64,000 nt of DNA, from contig OZ017760.1 in assembly GCA_963969365.1 (NCBI GenBank), positions 930,001-994,000 on the forward strand. The letters run 5' to 3'. The DNA comes from Asterochloris sp. CNOR1 (Eukaryota; Chlorophyta; Trebouxiophyceae; Trebouxiales; Trebouxiaceae). Made by a program: the position numbers and the translations under genes. The notes beneath the pieces are model-generated. The model saw only the letters and a program-made list of their open reading frames with translations. It did not search any database and had not been told where the DNA came from. The first letter of the stretch is position 1. Every line of letters starts with the position of its first letter. Of the stretch, positions 33,267 through 44,545 are shown in pieces.

Positions 33267-33644
33267 TTAATGGGCTTGACCGCGGTTGGCGGACGCTGCG
33301 CGTTCTAGGGCTGTTACCCTCCTGGTGAGGTCCCCCACCTTTTTGTGGATGGCATACAATGCTCGCACTTCCCTGTGCTGCGAGTGCACCAGTGATGTCA
33401 GTCTTTGTTCGGCAGTTTCCTTGAAGATGTCGTACCGAAAGTAACTGATCATCACCAAGATCTCCAGATCATGCTGCGTTAGGGCAGCTTGATCGTTGCA
33501 GCGGTCGACGATAGGCTGTAAATAGGTAACAGCCAACGCCTCTGCCGACGCCTGGCCCAACCCTGGGATCTCTACGCCACGTTTCCACAGAGCCTGTATG
33601 GCTTCCAGATCAATCGGCGCGAAATCATAGTTATTCCCTGTCAT
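33267..33644 (-). CDS. Intact intronless ORF of unknown function, 125 aa
   Basis: The frame begins MTGNNYDFAPIDLEAIQALW and ends RRVTALERAASANRGQAH. Composition is protein-like, with a long helical C-terminal half and heptad-like spacing (LTSLVHSQHREVRALYAIHK, VGDLTRRVTALERA), suggesting a coiled coil. It has no neighbours in the same direction and no visible introns. No family is recognised. Intronless compact form and isolated position would fit a viral or horizontally acquired gene, but nothing proves this. Confidence 0.5.
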   Translation of the reverse strand: MTGNNYDFAPIDLEAIQALWKRGVEIPGLGQASAEALAVTYLQPIVDRCNDQAALTQHDLEILVMISYFRYDIFKETAEQRLTSLVHSQHREVRALYAIHKKVGDLTRRVTALERAASANRGQAH

Positions 33645-33765
33645 TCAGATGCACATGCTGAGTAGACTGCATAGAGATATTGCTTGACAGCGTGGCAATT
33701 GCATCACCTCATCAGAACAGTGTCAACCAACCTGAAGGGCGCCCAGCAGTCGCACTGACCAAAGG

Positions 33766-34370
33766 ATGGTAACCTTCTGGGGCAGCGCGAGAAGACCTGT
33801 CGTCTGTGCGTTCCGGAACACCGAGACAGCTCCCCATTATGCAGGTCGAAAAATGAGGTGCAGTGCTTGCTGGGCTGAGGGATGTGGACTGAAGCTACTC
33901 AGTAATACTCACGGACTGCAGGTCAGGATGCTCAATCCGATCTGCTCTTTTTCTTCTTTCAATCATTGGAATTCAGCAAACGTACTTGGTGTTCAAAATC
34001 TTCATCTGAAGTCTGGTTCCCTGACTTTACCAGGTCGCCATCTGCTGAGCTTGCTTCAAGATATAGCCATGGTATCATGTGAGGCACTGGAGCCCTCCCC
34101 CTCTGAGACCACCTATTGCGCTGGGATCACAGGTGATTGGGGCTTCTGCATCATGGGGCCAGCATGCTGTCTGAACTGTGCTGAATTGTGGGTGCAGCAA
34201 GGCTTGATTCCTGCCAAGCACAACTCAGTCCTTGCATTGTTGTGGCTTAGGGAACCACATGTCTACCTAGACCCCTGCTTCCCCATGACATAAGCAGCCG
34301 TGACATCCCATGACATAAGCAGCCGTGACATCCCTTAAGATCACCAGCCGTGGCATCCCCATGACAAGAG
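33766..34370. other. Region with 125-bp duplicated block and tandem repeat
   Basis: A block at about 34085-34212 is repeated almost exactly at 36646-36770 (both include gtgattggggcttctgcatc). At 34285-34365 there is a tandem repeat of about 27 bases ('catgacataagcagccgtga'). An open stretch of 175 codons spans 33766-34293, but its composition and the repeat within it argue against a real gene. Confidence 0.55.
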
Positions 34371-34395
34371 CCTTTAGAGACATCCAGGGTGACGT

Positions 34396-34844
34396 ATGGC
34401 TCTGGCAAAGGAGCAACGCAGAAGCGAAGAAGCCAGGAAGCGCAAAGCTGACAGGGTTGTCCAGGCTGACAACTTGAAACGACAGAAAGCTGCAGAGCAG
34501 CAGATTCGGAAACGGGAGTCTAAGGCGGGCTTGTTGGGCCTGAGTGGCACTTTATGCAGAGCTGTGTGGAGGCAGGACGCTTTGATGAAACTGATGCAAG
34601 GGTGATTCCCACCCAGGTACTCTTTCAGGAGTACCTGCAATACTGTGTAAGTAAAGAGATTGCGACTGTTCGGAAGAGTCTGGAGGGTCTCATCAAGTCT
34701 TGGAAGAGACATTTGACCTTTACTAGCAAGCTGGAAAGGGTGCCAGATACGGACGGTGTCAAGAGGACGCGCAGGTGCACGGTACTGCCGTCCCCTAGTG
34801 TCATCAGGCAAGATATGTTGATGAATAGCAAGTGGACATTGTGA
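34396..34844 (+). pseudogene. Lys/Arg-rich protein of unknown family, frameshifted
   Basis: From ATG 34396 the frame is very basic and helical (EQRRSEEARKRKADRVVQAD, NLKRQKAAEQQIRKRESKAG), then closes at about 34605. A second frame, open across the break, continues with VLFQEYLQYCVSKEIATVRK and SWKRHLTFTSKLERV to 34844. One frameshift near 34560-34580 would connect them. No domain is recognised; the first part could bind nucleic acid. Confidence 0.35.
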
Positions 34845-34849
34845 AGAAG

Positions 34850-35690
34850 GATGCAGTCTCTCTGTTGCCTGTACATCCTCAGACAACGGAGGACCAGATC
34901 TGTGTACATCGTTGAAGAACAGTTGCATCTACCCTGCACCGTTGAGTTGTTGTTGTTTGTGCTGATGTGCTTGCTTTGTGGATGAAAATGATGTAGCAAG
35001 CTGTCAAGGGTTCAGTGGACCCTTTGTGTTGTGGTTGCCAATGCTCATGAAGCGCAAATTCAGTTTGCCATCCGCACCAGCAGGTCTTGACCCAGTTGCA
35101 TGTTAAGCTGTGCTTGCCTAAACAGGAAGGGCTTTGGGATGGGGAGCCGGAGGACATCACTGTGATGACAATTTGACACGCAGTCTGGATGAGTGCAGAT
35201 ACACCTTCGCCCCCTTGTACCCTCAAAGGTAGTGGGGCATCCTGCCAGAGAGGTTCTGATTGCTGCTCTGGCAACTGTACTGAAGGGGGTGGTGATGGAA
35301 CCATCCTGGGTGTTGGCCTTCACTGCGCTTAGTACGGCTGGCAAAAGCTCCTATGTTCTGCTCAATCACCGTCAGCCCCTGTCTTGCTTCCTCAAGACCC
35401 CTTGCCTCATTGCGAGTCCGTCTACCACATAAGACCCTGCATCTGTTGTTAAGTCTGTCAAGCACGCAGTCCCTGAAAACTCTCTGTTTTTCCAAGCTCA
35501 TCAACAGCCTTTGCAAGCATCCCACACACCTGCACAGCGGCACAGTGATGCTTTTGTTCCCAAACGCTGCACATAATGTAACCTGACGTACATATAAACG
35601 TGTATCGACTCACCTTGACATCACTTGGCTTGGTGACCGCCGAATCCAGCACTGTCAATGTGGTTTGGGTTAACACCTTCCTCTAAGGAC
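34850..35690 (-). other. Possible exons of an unknown gene
   Basis: Minus-strand segments look coding but are unconnected: VLTQTTLTVLDSAVTKPSDVK followed by a GT donor (35609-35672), then VCGMLAKAVDELGKTESFQ (about 35495-35552) and RLNNRCRVLCGRRTRNEARG (about 35390-35450). No family recognised. The first exon is duplicated in inverted orientation at 39366-39452. Confidence 0.35.
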
Positions 35691-35692
35691 AA
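35609..35692 (-). repeat. Inverted repeat, left arm (exon copy)
   Basis: About 84 bases are the reverse complement, with few differences, of 39366-39452. Both contain the coding-like segment (V/D)LT(Q)TTLTVLD and end at the same GTGAG splice donor. The arms enclose the GATA and FAD4-like genes. Confidence 0.75.
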
Positions 35693-35871
35693 TACTAGGA
35701 TGCAGGTTTGTCATTAGGCTGTGACTGGCTGGGACCCTTTCAGCCAAACCAGCCGTGAGCAAGAAGGTGCCAGTGTTTTCTCTGCCTGTCAAATAACTGA
35801 GCAAGCGACACTGGCATAGATTGTTGCTAGGGTCACTTCGCTTCTAAATGAAGTAGACAGGTGTTCATGGC

Positions 35872-36271
35872 TCATAGCTTGGAGACAGGTGGAGCTCCTG
35901 ACATAGCCACTGAGTTGGTTGTGGGAGCGTTATGTTTTCTGGTGTTGCGCATCTGCTTCTTCTTCCATCTCACTCCTGCAAAATTTTTGGAAGATGCAGT
36001 TACGGAAGTGTGATGCCACAAAGCAGATGTTACACATCAGAAAACGACTCACCACAAGCGTTGCATAGCGTATTGGCTCCTCGGGGACCCTCTCGCCAAC
36101 AAGGTGTGTTCTGCACATTCACAAAACATGCAAGATGCCCACATCCCTGAAAGCGGTGAAAGGTGAGAAACAGGTCCTTACCGCTGACTTGCAATGCACA
36201 CACCTCTTCTGCCGCGAACTGTACAACACCTTTGGCTTGCAGCTGCCAGTAGACTTGTTGCCTGCTACCAT
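35872..36271 (-). CDS. Compact GATA-type zinc finger protein, three exons
   Basis: Three minus-strand exons join cleanly: 36182-36271 (ATG start, ends KRCVHCKSA), 36053-36110 (NTPCWREGPRGANTLCNACG, split codon at its end) and 35872-35975 (VRWKKKQMRNTRKH, then a short tail). Together they give the full C-x2-C-x7-W...LCNACG finger with a C-x2-C...C-x2-C zinc site and the basic tail that contacts GATA DNA. The predicted protein is only about 84 residues, with almost nothing outside the finger, short for a plant-lineage GATA factor. Every junction has GT/AG borders, and the exon 2 border inside the last Cys codon region is typical. It is probably a nuclear DNA-binding protein. Further 5' exons might exist, because the frame is open a few codons before the ATG. 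Confidence 0.75.
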
Positions 36272-36289
36272 TACCACACATTGTCACTG

Positions 36290-37200
36290 TAAGTCAGGAC
36301 AACATGGGTGCCGCATGCAAACTCAATCACCAGCTTCACCTGGTGCTAATGCTGGTACCGCAGCTGCAAGCGCAGTCATGTCGAAGACGGTCTGCGACCA
36401 GCAAAGTGGTTGAGCTGAAAACTGAAGACTGAAGATGCAAAGGCACTGCTGTTGTTCCTACCTGCTGGGGAGAGGTCTTGTCAGATTCCTTCTTCATACT
36501 GTCTGAGATCTGGCCGTGATGAACTTTGATTGCCATTTATGTAAGGCTACATTTAGAGCCGAACACCTGCTACGTACTCCGCGTTCAGTGCAGTCTCTTG
36601 ATCTGAGGGTGTCGACGCTTCTAAGGCATTCACCAGGCTTTGGGAGGACCTGCTCCTCTCAGACACCATCTATTGTGCAGGGATCACAGGTGATTGGGGC
36701 TTCTGCATCATGGGGCCAGCATGCTGTCTGAACTGTGCTGAAATGTGGCTGCAGCAAGGCTTGATTCACCTTTCCCTCTCACTGAGCAGCCGTGAGCATT
36801 GCACAGGCTGAATTGGCGGACTGATCCAGTTGCTGTGAAAGCAAAGCTTTCAAGAGCACGCTGGGCAGCTGAAAAAGCTTCTCTGCTGTGACGGCCGCAA
36901 CGTACGGCATTCCTAGGACATGGGGTGCAGCATGAGCATTTCACATGAGCAAGTATCATACGAAAGTGACTCCGCCATGCAGGTAGTTGTGCAACAGGAG
37001 CTCAATGAACTTGCGTGTGGAGACGTGATTCCTCTGCGTACATGCTTCGCTGCTCTGTAGGCAAGGCAGTCAACTGGCAAGAGCGCCATAGTCGCCTCCT
37101 ACAGGATGTTACAATCACGATCTGGGGATATCACCTTCAGAAGCAATCAGGAGGTCGGAGCATGACAAGCATGCTACTTCACACGGGGCTCTTCTGTACT
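36290..37200. other. Intergenic, with the second copy of a 125-bp repeat
   Basis: Contains the repeat copy at 36646-36770 that matches 34085-34212. Otherwise no exon was supported; short 5' exons of the cysteine-rich gene to the right could lie at 37015-37170. Confidence 0.4.
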
Positions 37201-37205
37201 TTTTA

Positions 37206-37900
37206 GTGTTTGCGCAGGATGATCCGAGTTTCTCTGTGTTGAATCAGAGCGGCCGCTCAGTCCATGAGTTCTATGCGGGGACTTCATGGCAAGGGCTGGT
37301 TGTCTTGACGTCTCGCATAGGGTACGCTGTTCCTGTAGATGTGACATCTGAATCCACTCGTTGCATGCATTGTATGCATGCCACATGTCAGTGTAGGAAG
37401 TCTGGATTTGTCATAGAAGACCATCACGGGCGTGCTGTCATTCGCTTTAACTTCACAGAAGCGGACTATAGGGGGTGCGTTTGCACAGCTGTCACTTTGT
37501 TTGCCACAGAAGCCTATTGTAGTGAGCCACTTGCCCCTTGTGCAGTTTCAAGATGAGAGCCTGCTGGAATGGAGAGATTTTCTGTTTGAGGGGGTCGTTT
37601 GCAGGACGTGGCGTTGACAGGTAGGTGTCTGCATTACCTTGGCGCAGAGCTGCTGTGTCAAACCTCATAATGTCTGCCCCACATGCAGTATTGAGCTCTT
37701 TTGTGAATCAGAAGGTGCAGAACATCTGGCAGGTCTCGAGCTTGTCAATGACAGCCATAACCTTGAGATATTTAGGAAAGTGTTTCAAAGGTACCACCTA
37801 CCAATTGACATCGTAGTTGCGTCCTTTTCTACTTTCTATGCTGAGCTTACGTGCAGAAAAAAGGCCTCAAGTGGAGAGTGGAAACGCTGTCCACCTCTGT
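37206..37900 (+). CDS. Cysteine-rich zinc-binding exons, unknown gene
   Basis: A first exon (about 37207-37470) holds SVHEFYAGTSWQGLVVLTSR, then STRCMHCMHATCQCRKSGFV, a cluster CxxCxxxxCxC likely to bind zinc. A second (about 37650-37815) contains CCVKPHNVCPTCSIELFCES and a helical part. The same strand has further open segments up to 38207. The pattern resembles the zinc-binding part of some DNA transposases (SWIM- or CxC-type), but I cannot name a family. It is bracketed by an inverted repeat pair (35.6 and 39.4 kb) together with the FAD4-like gene. Confidence 0.35.
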
Positions 37901-38167
37901 GATGCATGCATTTCAAATCTGCTTCACACCACTCGCTTTGTGTGCTGTGAGCTTTTACATGAAAGACGTGCATGTTCATCATGAGTGGGCAGCAGGCAAA
38001 GCAATAGCTCTAGTTTACAGCTGTGCTGGCACAGAAGGTATGGTACAGGCCAAGAAGCTTCAGAGGGTGTGGACCATGATGCACAGTAGTACAATTGTAT
38101 GTGAAGAGTGTATGCTGTGCCTCGTCCCAAGAGGCTGTCCGTATGGTTACACGATTGCACCTTTGCT

Positions 38168-39171
38168 TCAAACAGTAGTACAAGAAGATTGCCAGCAGCG
38201 AGGCTGAACACCAGTGATTGCGAAAATAGCACTTGCCAGGCAATGCCAAAACCACCCCTTATTAGCGTCTAGGACAGGGTTCCACCAACCATTCACAGTG
38301 GCAAAATTGGTACTGTAAGGCTCTTGGTGGTGGGCCTGATGGGCATGTGGGGAGATTAGCACACCATGGTTTTGCAGCCAAGCTACCTGAGTCGGCACTG
38401 TGCAACGCCGGCTGTGAGTCCAACAATGGAGCTGTTGGCTACAAGGGATGAGCATGGCAAAGGCTGCAATGCTGATGTCCAAGGGTCCAGGAGTACAGGC
38501 TTGAATGTATATCCAAAACGACGTGAGAGGAACCGTAGCCATGAAAAACTGCAAGCAAACGTGAAGAGTGTTACATCATAAGGTCACTTCGTGGCATAGC
38601 AGATACTTGGACCAGCACATGAATCAACTTACCTGGTGAAGCCTTCTGCAAGGCGGGTCTAGTGTCATCCTCCAAGGGTGCATATGATGTTCTTGAACTT
38701 GCATTATGAGCTTGCCAACCACAGGAGTCTCTATGTCTCCGTAGTTGTCAACAAGGAAGTGATACAGAGCTGATACAAGGTCTGCACCAAAAAGGGACTC
38801 TAGCGGTTGGGGGGGAAGACCAGTTTGTTACCCTTGCTTACAGAGCACCCACCTGCCAGTACAAACGCCCCCATCAGCGCCCACACAGCGGCCACAGCAC
38901 AGCGCATGGTCTGTATCTTAGCCAAACCCCGGATGGTAACTGTCAACAGCAACAAACTTGCCACACAGACGCAGCCCTTGTGGTATAGGCTGGACTCAAG
39001 CGTGGAGCAGCCTTTTTGAAGCTGCTGGACTGCATGTTGACGACTCCTGTGCCTGGCTGGCCGAGAGGTGCATCTTTGCAGAGCGCCACTTTCCCTTTTG
39101 TTTTGCGTTACAGCGTTGATTGTTGCCATTCGAGGCAAAGAGGCAGTCTGGCGGGCTGTCAGGAGTGCCAT
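38168..39171 (-). CDS. FAD4/Kua-type lipid desaturase, three exons
   Basis: Exons 38853-39171, 38633-38781 and 38168-38548 join in frame with GT/AG borders. The protein has an N-terminal stretch rich in Ser, Arg and Gln (likely plastid transit peptide), a membrane helix (CVCVASLLLLTVTI, then AVAAVWALMGAFVLAD), and conserved blocks LVSALYHFLVDNYGDIETPV, IMQVQEHHMHPWRMT, SQQLHCWTHSRR, HGVLISPHAHQAHHQEPYS and NGWWNPVLD. The histidine clusters (YH, EHH, HxxxH, HxxHH) bind di-iron. The family (PF10520) includes plastid FAD4, which makes trans-delta-3 hexadecenoate on phosphatidylglycerol, and CarF/PEDS1 plasmanyl desaturases; the plastid signal favours FAD4. The start could be 39171 or 39129. Confidence 0.85.
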
Positions 39172-39365
39172 GCCTGCCGGGCAGAGCGCTTGTTCACCCG
39201 CTACTGACTTATGGCATTGACTATAATCTGAATTTAGAATTCCTTGGACTGTGCTAGGTTTCATTGAAACCCGAACATAGGTTACGTGGTCATTGTACAC
39301 ATTTGAACTGTTGTGGCTCGCAGTAGCACAGCTGCTTCCAAGTTGAGGACGTGCGACCTAATTGG

Positions 39366-39452
39366 GGCTGCCTTGTCCTTAGAGGAAGGTGTTGACCTAA
39401 CCACATTGACAGTGCTGGATTTGGCGGTCACCAAGTGATGTCAAGGTGAGCC
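39366..39452 (+). repeat. Inverted repeat, right arm (exon copy)
   Basis: Reverse complement of 35609-35692. This copy lacks five bases present in the other (cttgg), which shifts the reading frame into a stop (tga) before the shared splice donor, so it is probably the derived, non-functional copy. Confidence 0.7.
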
Positions 39453-39939
39453 AATATACGAATCATATGTACTCCAGGAGCTGCAGCTCCTGCCTGATTA
39501 ACGCAACTACGCTTCATGATAGTCCGACTATCATCTGAAGAGTGCGAACAGCACAGATCTGTAGGGCAGTTTGCATTAGTACACAAACTGCACCAAAAGC
39601 TTGGCACAAAGCGGTGCAAAGCTTGGCACCTGTACACATTGGTAACACAAGCTTGTGTGCCGCTTTGCATGACTGCTTATTTTGTACAATGACTTAGAGA
39701 TACAAAGTTGTACAAAATTGTGCTTGTGCAGTAAACAACATTTTGGTACCTGTACTTCATTCTACTGTCATGTACGGGTAGGGTCATGTTGCACATATCT
39801 GTACAAAAAGTTTGGTACAAAATGGTGTCCATAGACACCAATGTACAGATTACAGTGGCGTGTGGCATAGGGCCGAGCAGTACCAGATGTGTGGCACGGC
39901 CAATACAGCTGTCATTGAGGGAGTTACAACTTGGCATCA

Positions 39940-41551
39940 TCACTTCACGTAGTGGTTGAAATAAAAGCGCTGAGGGCATGTGGGGTCTGGCTGGATGTAA
40001 ACGGGCCTGATGATCCTATCTGCAAGGATACAGTCGTAGTGTGGGAGTTCCGTGGGTCCCTCCTTCAGAGTGGCCCACTTGAGGCGCTGCATGCCCCTCA
40101 GCGGCCTGTCCTGGCGGCCTTTCAGAAGGCGTCCTTTAGAAGGCAGCCTGTTGCGAGTGTCAGCTGCATCATACCAGCGCACAAATGCTGCTGCGATCAT
40201 CTTCCCGCTGTGGTTGCTTCTGTAGCTGAATAGCAGTCTGAGCTGTGCAAACCAAGTCTGGTCAGCATTGCCCCTGCAGCACCAGTGTGATCTGGTGTAT
40301 TGGCAGCAGGCCATGCAAACTTGAGCAACTAATATGGCCCAGCGTGACCTGGGTTTGGACAGAGGAGCATGCCTGATCATGGCAGGGATACCAAGCGCAG
40401 TGCGACCCTATCATGCAACCAAGCGGGCTGCTCCTTTTATCCACATAACAAGCAGTCGTTGCGCTCACACCTGACTGCAACGTCATCAAAGACTGGGTGA
40501 CCAGGGCTGCCAAAGCTTGGCGAGGCCCTCAATGTGGCTCCAACCATATCATCGCCCACCCTGCGCTCATAGGCAACGCCCAAAGCTGAGCTAACCTTGA
40601 CCTGCAAAGCATGCAAGGCACACGCAACATGCAGACACCAGACTGAACTTCACTTGGGAAGGCCATCAGTGGTGTGCATCGCATGCGGTGGGCAAGGGCC
40701 AGCTTAGATCCAGGGACTCCCAGGACAAGGGGGACCCTGCCCCCACAGGGGGCACTGCCTCCACACCCCTGTCACATGTCACCCAATGGTGTTTGAGTGG
40801 CAGCTGCTACAGACACATGCCCGACCCGCACGACCAATAGCGCTTCAGCTTGCCACAGCTCCACACAGGCGCCAACTCGCGTGCTGACCTGACCTGACCT
40901 GTCGGACAACCCCGCAGGCGCAGGTTGTGCAGATTCTGCTCACCTTTGGATAGCTCAGCTTCGGCAGCCTTGCCAGCAATGTGGCCTCAGGGTCCTGGGG
41001 ATTCCGCGTGGGGTAGCCTGCCAGCATGAGGCACACTGCTTTGTAGAGCTGTTGCAACTCTGGCTGTTGTTGCAGCAGCTCACGCTCTGTGTCACTGAGA
41101 GAGCCAAGTCTGTTCAGTGAATCCTGATGGAAGGCCCGGATTCACAACCTGTGTCATCAGGGAGCCCAGGCAGGGGCTCGGCAGCCACAACAGCAGGTGT
41201 GAGAGCCTGCTCATACTGCCTGGTGAGGGGGTTGAGCGCCAAGCCATCTGCCAGCTGCAACTCAGGCTGCAGCTCTCGCTGCTGTTGCTGTGAGGGCTGT
41301 TGCTGGTCTAGCTGCTGAGGCTCCTCCCAAGCATCTGCACCTGTGTCTGGCAGATCATCGTTTCCATCATAGAAATGAGCAGTGTCATCAGCTGATGGTG
41401 GCTCCGGGGCCGATGGTGAAGTATATTGCGCGGAAACAAGAGCCCTTCGCTTGCGGCACTTTGGTAACGACTGATGCAATCGCAGGGAATGCTCTGAAAA
41501 AGGGCCCTGACCGGGACACCAGTCACAAATCTGCGAGCCGTTCGCTGGCAT
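39940..41551 (-). CDS. Transposase-like gene (KDZ/Plavaka-like), decayed
   Basis: The frame from ATG 41551 begins with a C2H2-like finger (CDWCPGQGPFSEHSLRLHQS, then KCRKRR), then an acidic/Gln-rich linker. After a frame change near 41115 it continues SLNRLGSLSDTERELLQQQP and LYKAVCLMLAGYP to about 40945. The 3' end (40290-39940) reads WFAQLRLLFSYRSNHSGKMI, AFVRWYD, PLRGMQRLKWATLKEG, YDCILADRIIRPVYIQPD and YFNHYVK. A leading zinc finger and a C-terminal 'alFr...lAfVRWY...Y.vi....I...v.i.P' segment is the layout I associate with KDZ/Plavaka-type transposases. The catalytic centre between was not recognised, so this is either decayed or differently spliced. Placement within TIRs supports the call. 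Confidence 0.4.
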
Positions 41552-42289
41552 TCGCGAAATAAAAAAAGGAATGTTGACTTGGCGCTCTTTGACCGACGGG
41601 ACTGCTCATCAGTCTGCCCATCCCAGCATGAGTCAAGCAGGACCTAGGAGGCCTCCAGACCCCACCTCCTTGCTCAAAGGGAAAAAAGCGCGGAAGACAG
41701 GGAGCTGCTCAACACCCGGCGGGTCCACGGTACGCAGCCTTCCCAGCTTCATCAAGCAGTCCCGGCAGATGTCCAGGGTTTGACCATTGAGTAGGCATCT
41801 GTGCTGTGCAGACACAGAGCGAGGCCACTGGCGTGCTGCAGGAAGCAGTGAGTCCGCAGACTGCCTTCTAGATTGCATCACCTTCCATGCAATGCCTGAC
41901 AAACTGAGGGCGCTTTGCGCATTGATCATCTGAACTGCAGCAGGGGACCAAGTGTGGTCATTGCCCCATTGGATGCCAGTGGCCATATTGGAGTTCTGAG
42001 GCTGCTCTATTGACATCAGGACATGCAATGCCAGACAGCGATGTGCCTGTGCAGGTGTCACCTCGCCGTGGTGCTGGTGGCACAACCCAACATCCTTCCG
42101 GCAGGACTACCACTGTTGTGCCTGTGCTGGCGCATGAAGAGCTGCCTAGCCCTGAAAAGGAGCCAGGTTGGCCTCTGAATGTCTATGCACAGCTCAGAAA
42201 TGTGCACTCTGTCCTCTTTACAATGCACCAGCCCGCCCTTGCAAGCTCCCATGTTGTCAGCGCTAGGTGCTATATTGCTGGTGTGCTCT

Positions 42290-44545
42290 GCAGACAGTAC
42301 ATTTGAGGACGACCCAGAGTTCAGATTAGCCCGCAAACAGTATGCGCTGCTAAGAATTCACGTGAAAGAAGCACGACAGCTGGCAGCTACCCTCGATCGC
42401 CTACCAGACCTGTTTGCAGAGGTCATCCAGCGCGATAAGGTCTGGCTTACAGCAGTCCTGCCTAGCTGCTGCATGCACTCTGTGTGCAGACTGGTTCCAG
42501 CCTCAGCTTTCTTGCTTCAAGCGAGGTTGGTGCTCCCCTGACTGAAAGCACTAACCTGACTGCTTCTCCCAAGCTTTTGCAAAGCAACGCAGGGCATTGC
42601 TGTTGCTCCTGTAGGCTGGCTCGGGCAACACCAGAACCAAGAAAGACGACAAGGGGGTGAGGCCCCCATGTCCCTGTTGCATGATCGGCAGTGGATTCTG
42701 CCACTGTGCGCTTGTGGATGAGCCTGGCCATCGGTGTGCTCATGTCAGCTCCTAGCTTGACCTCACGTAGCATCCTGCCTGTGCATGTGTGCGTGGTTTG
42801 CTTGAGGGCTGGAGCTGAGCCAAGCAATATGCCATTGCCCTGGACGGAGCCAAGCAAATTGTGGGTGTCCATGAGAACTCTTGCGTGTTTGATTTGCAGC
42901 TCAAAAAAGACTTTGATGGGAAGTGTGAGGCGTACATGATGAGCAACACCTTCTTCCCTGATGAGCGTGACTATGAAGTGGTAGCAGCCATGGTGATGGG
43001 CTTTGGAAGTGACGCCAATGCTGCTAGGCGCGCCAATGCGGACCTGCTCATCCAGCTGCGTGACCGGGTGCGTGCATTCATGCACAAAAGTTCCTAGTGC
43101 AAAGCCTTTATTACACTGAGGTTCCTTATTGCTAGACGTCCTGCAGGCTGTCAGTTCATGTGGCTGCTATTCTTTTATGTCATGTTTAACACTTACCCAG
43201 TACACCTCTTGCTGGGACAGATGTCTGTTGCATATCCTGCATGCGCTGCAACTTGCCAAGCCTTCCTCCCGCAGCTCAGCACAAGAGTTGCCTCCCGCAG
43301 GTCATTACAAGAAGATATGAACAGGGGTGGGACCATGCTACAGTTGGCTGTCATGCCATGCAGGGCAGCAGTAAGGCCAGAGAAGTGCGAACCGCACTCA
43401 GCAAAAGGATCAAGGACGCCATGACAGACGCCTTCTCCTGGTACCAGGATGCTGCCATGGTGACCAAGTGGGGCCCGTCGGTCTACTACTGGGAGGAGGT
43501 GGATGGCTCCAAGGAGCTGCAAATGAATCAAGAGGTGGCGCTGGGGCTGGCAGAAGGCAAGTTTCTTATTGTCATGCAAACTTACCCTGGCAATGACTGT
43601 CAAACCGCTTGCCAGCTGCCTAGCTTGTCATGGCAGCGCAATTTGCACTGCAACCCGCTGACCAAGCACACACCTACAGTCCGTTTGATGCACACTGCTT
43701 CTGGCACTGTTTGACGCCCAAACCTGCTGTATGTGCAGGTGGGACCTGGTGCTCTTACCAAGAGGCGGGCAGCAACAACCCTGGTGAGCAACAAGGGGAT
43801 GCTGACCCCTACGGCTTTCCCCCATTTGTGGACACAGTACAGTCTGTGCTGGACCGCCTGCCAGATGAGGATGGCAGGGTCCCAGTCACAGCTGCGGAGA
43901 TAGCATACGTGGGAGTTATGGTGAGCGAACTATGCCTCACCTATTGGAGTTTCTCATTGGCGGGCCCATGCTATAGCCCAGGCCATGTTGCATCAGCGTG
44001 TGCCTCCTCAGGTTATATCCGGCTTGCTTTGTGCCACCTGATGCCACCTGCCCCCAACACTGCACCGTGTGTCGCCGTGGTTTGCAGGTTCAGTTCCAGC
44101 TGATATCTGAGACTCCAAAAGCTGCTCTGCCACAGCGTCTCAATAAGCAGGGTCCCATGAGAGACTTGCATAAGATGTTGCTGGATGACGCTCAGCACAA
44201 CCTGCCCTTTTCTCGCCGGTTCAAGAAACGTTGCTGCCCTGATGCCGAGCAGACGCCTCAACAGGTACTGCTGATGCGCCTGCTGCAGTGCTGCTGCCTC
44301 AGCCTCTGTCACGAGTTGCACCTGGCAGCAGATGCAACACCTGTTTCACCTCATCTGAAGAGTGTCTCTGAAGTATGTGACCGTCGGACGCCCTGCTTCT
44401 CAGCGTTGCAGTTTGTGCGGCTGCAGGCACGCCCTCGTAACCGTTCAGCTGTACAGAGCAGGCCTGCCCCAGGATCACAAGCGCAGCCGTCAACAGGAGG
44501 GCGCCCCAGGGCTCCTACATACATCAGCACAGACCTCAGCCCCTG
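42290..44545 (+). CDS. Second gene of the candidate transposon, unknown function
   Basis: Plus-strand exons: FEDDPEFRLARKQYALLRIH...LPDLFAEVIQRDK (about 42300-42440), DFDGKCEAYMMSNTFFPDER...LRDRVRAFMHKSS (42900-43097), KAREVRTALSKRIKDAMTDA and GPSVYYWEEVDGSKELQMNQ (43370-43570), ADPYGFPPFVDTVQSVLDRL (43800-43910), and PKAALPQRLNKQGPMRDLHK with SRRFKKRCC (44090-44260), ending 44545. The segments have good protein character and lie in one direction, but I recognise no domain. The stop at 43097 in the second segment argues that some exons belong to different isoforms or that the gene is partly decayed. Confidence 0.35.

Noticed and set aside
33766-34293. 175-codon plus-strand open frame
   Set aside because: It overlaps a block duplicated at 36.65 kb that is not kept open in the same frame there, and the protein has no domain-like character.
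41240-41320. Poly-Gln tract as a sign of a transcription factor
   Set aside because: The gctgttg/ctgctg-rich stretch lies in the linker of a transposase-like frame and is common low-complexity sequence.
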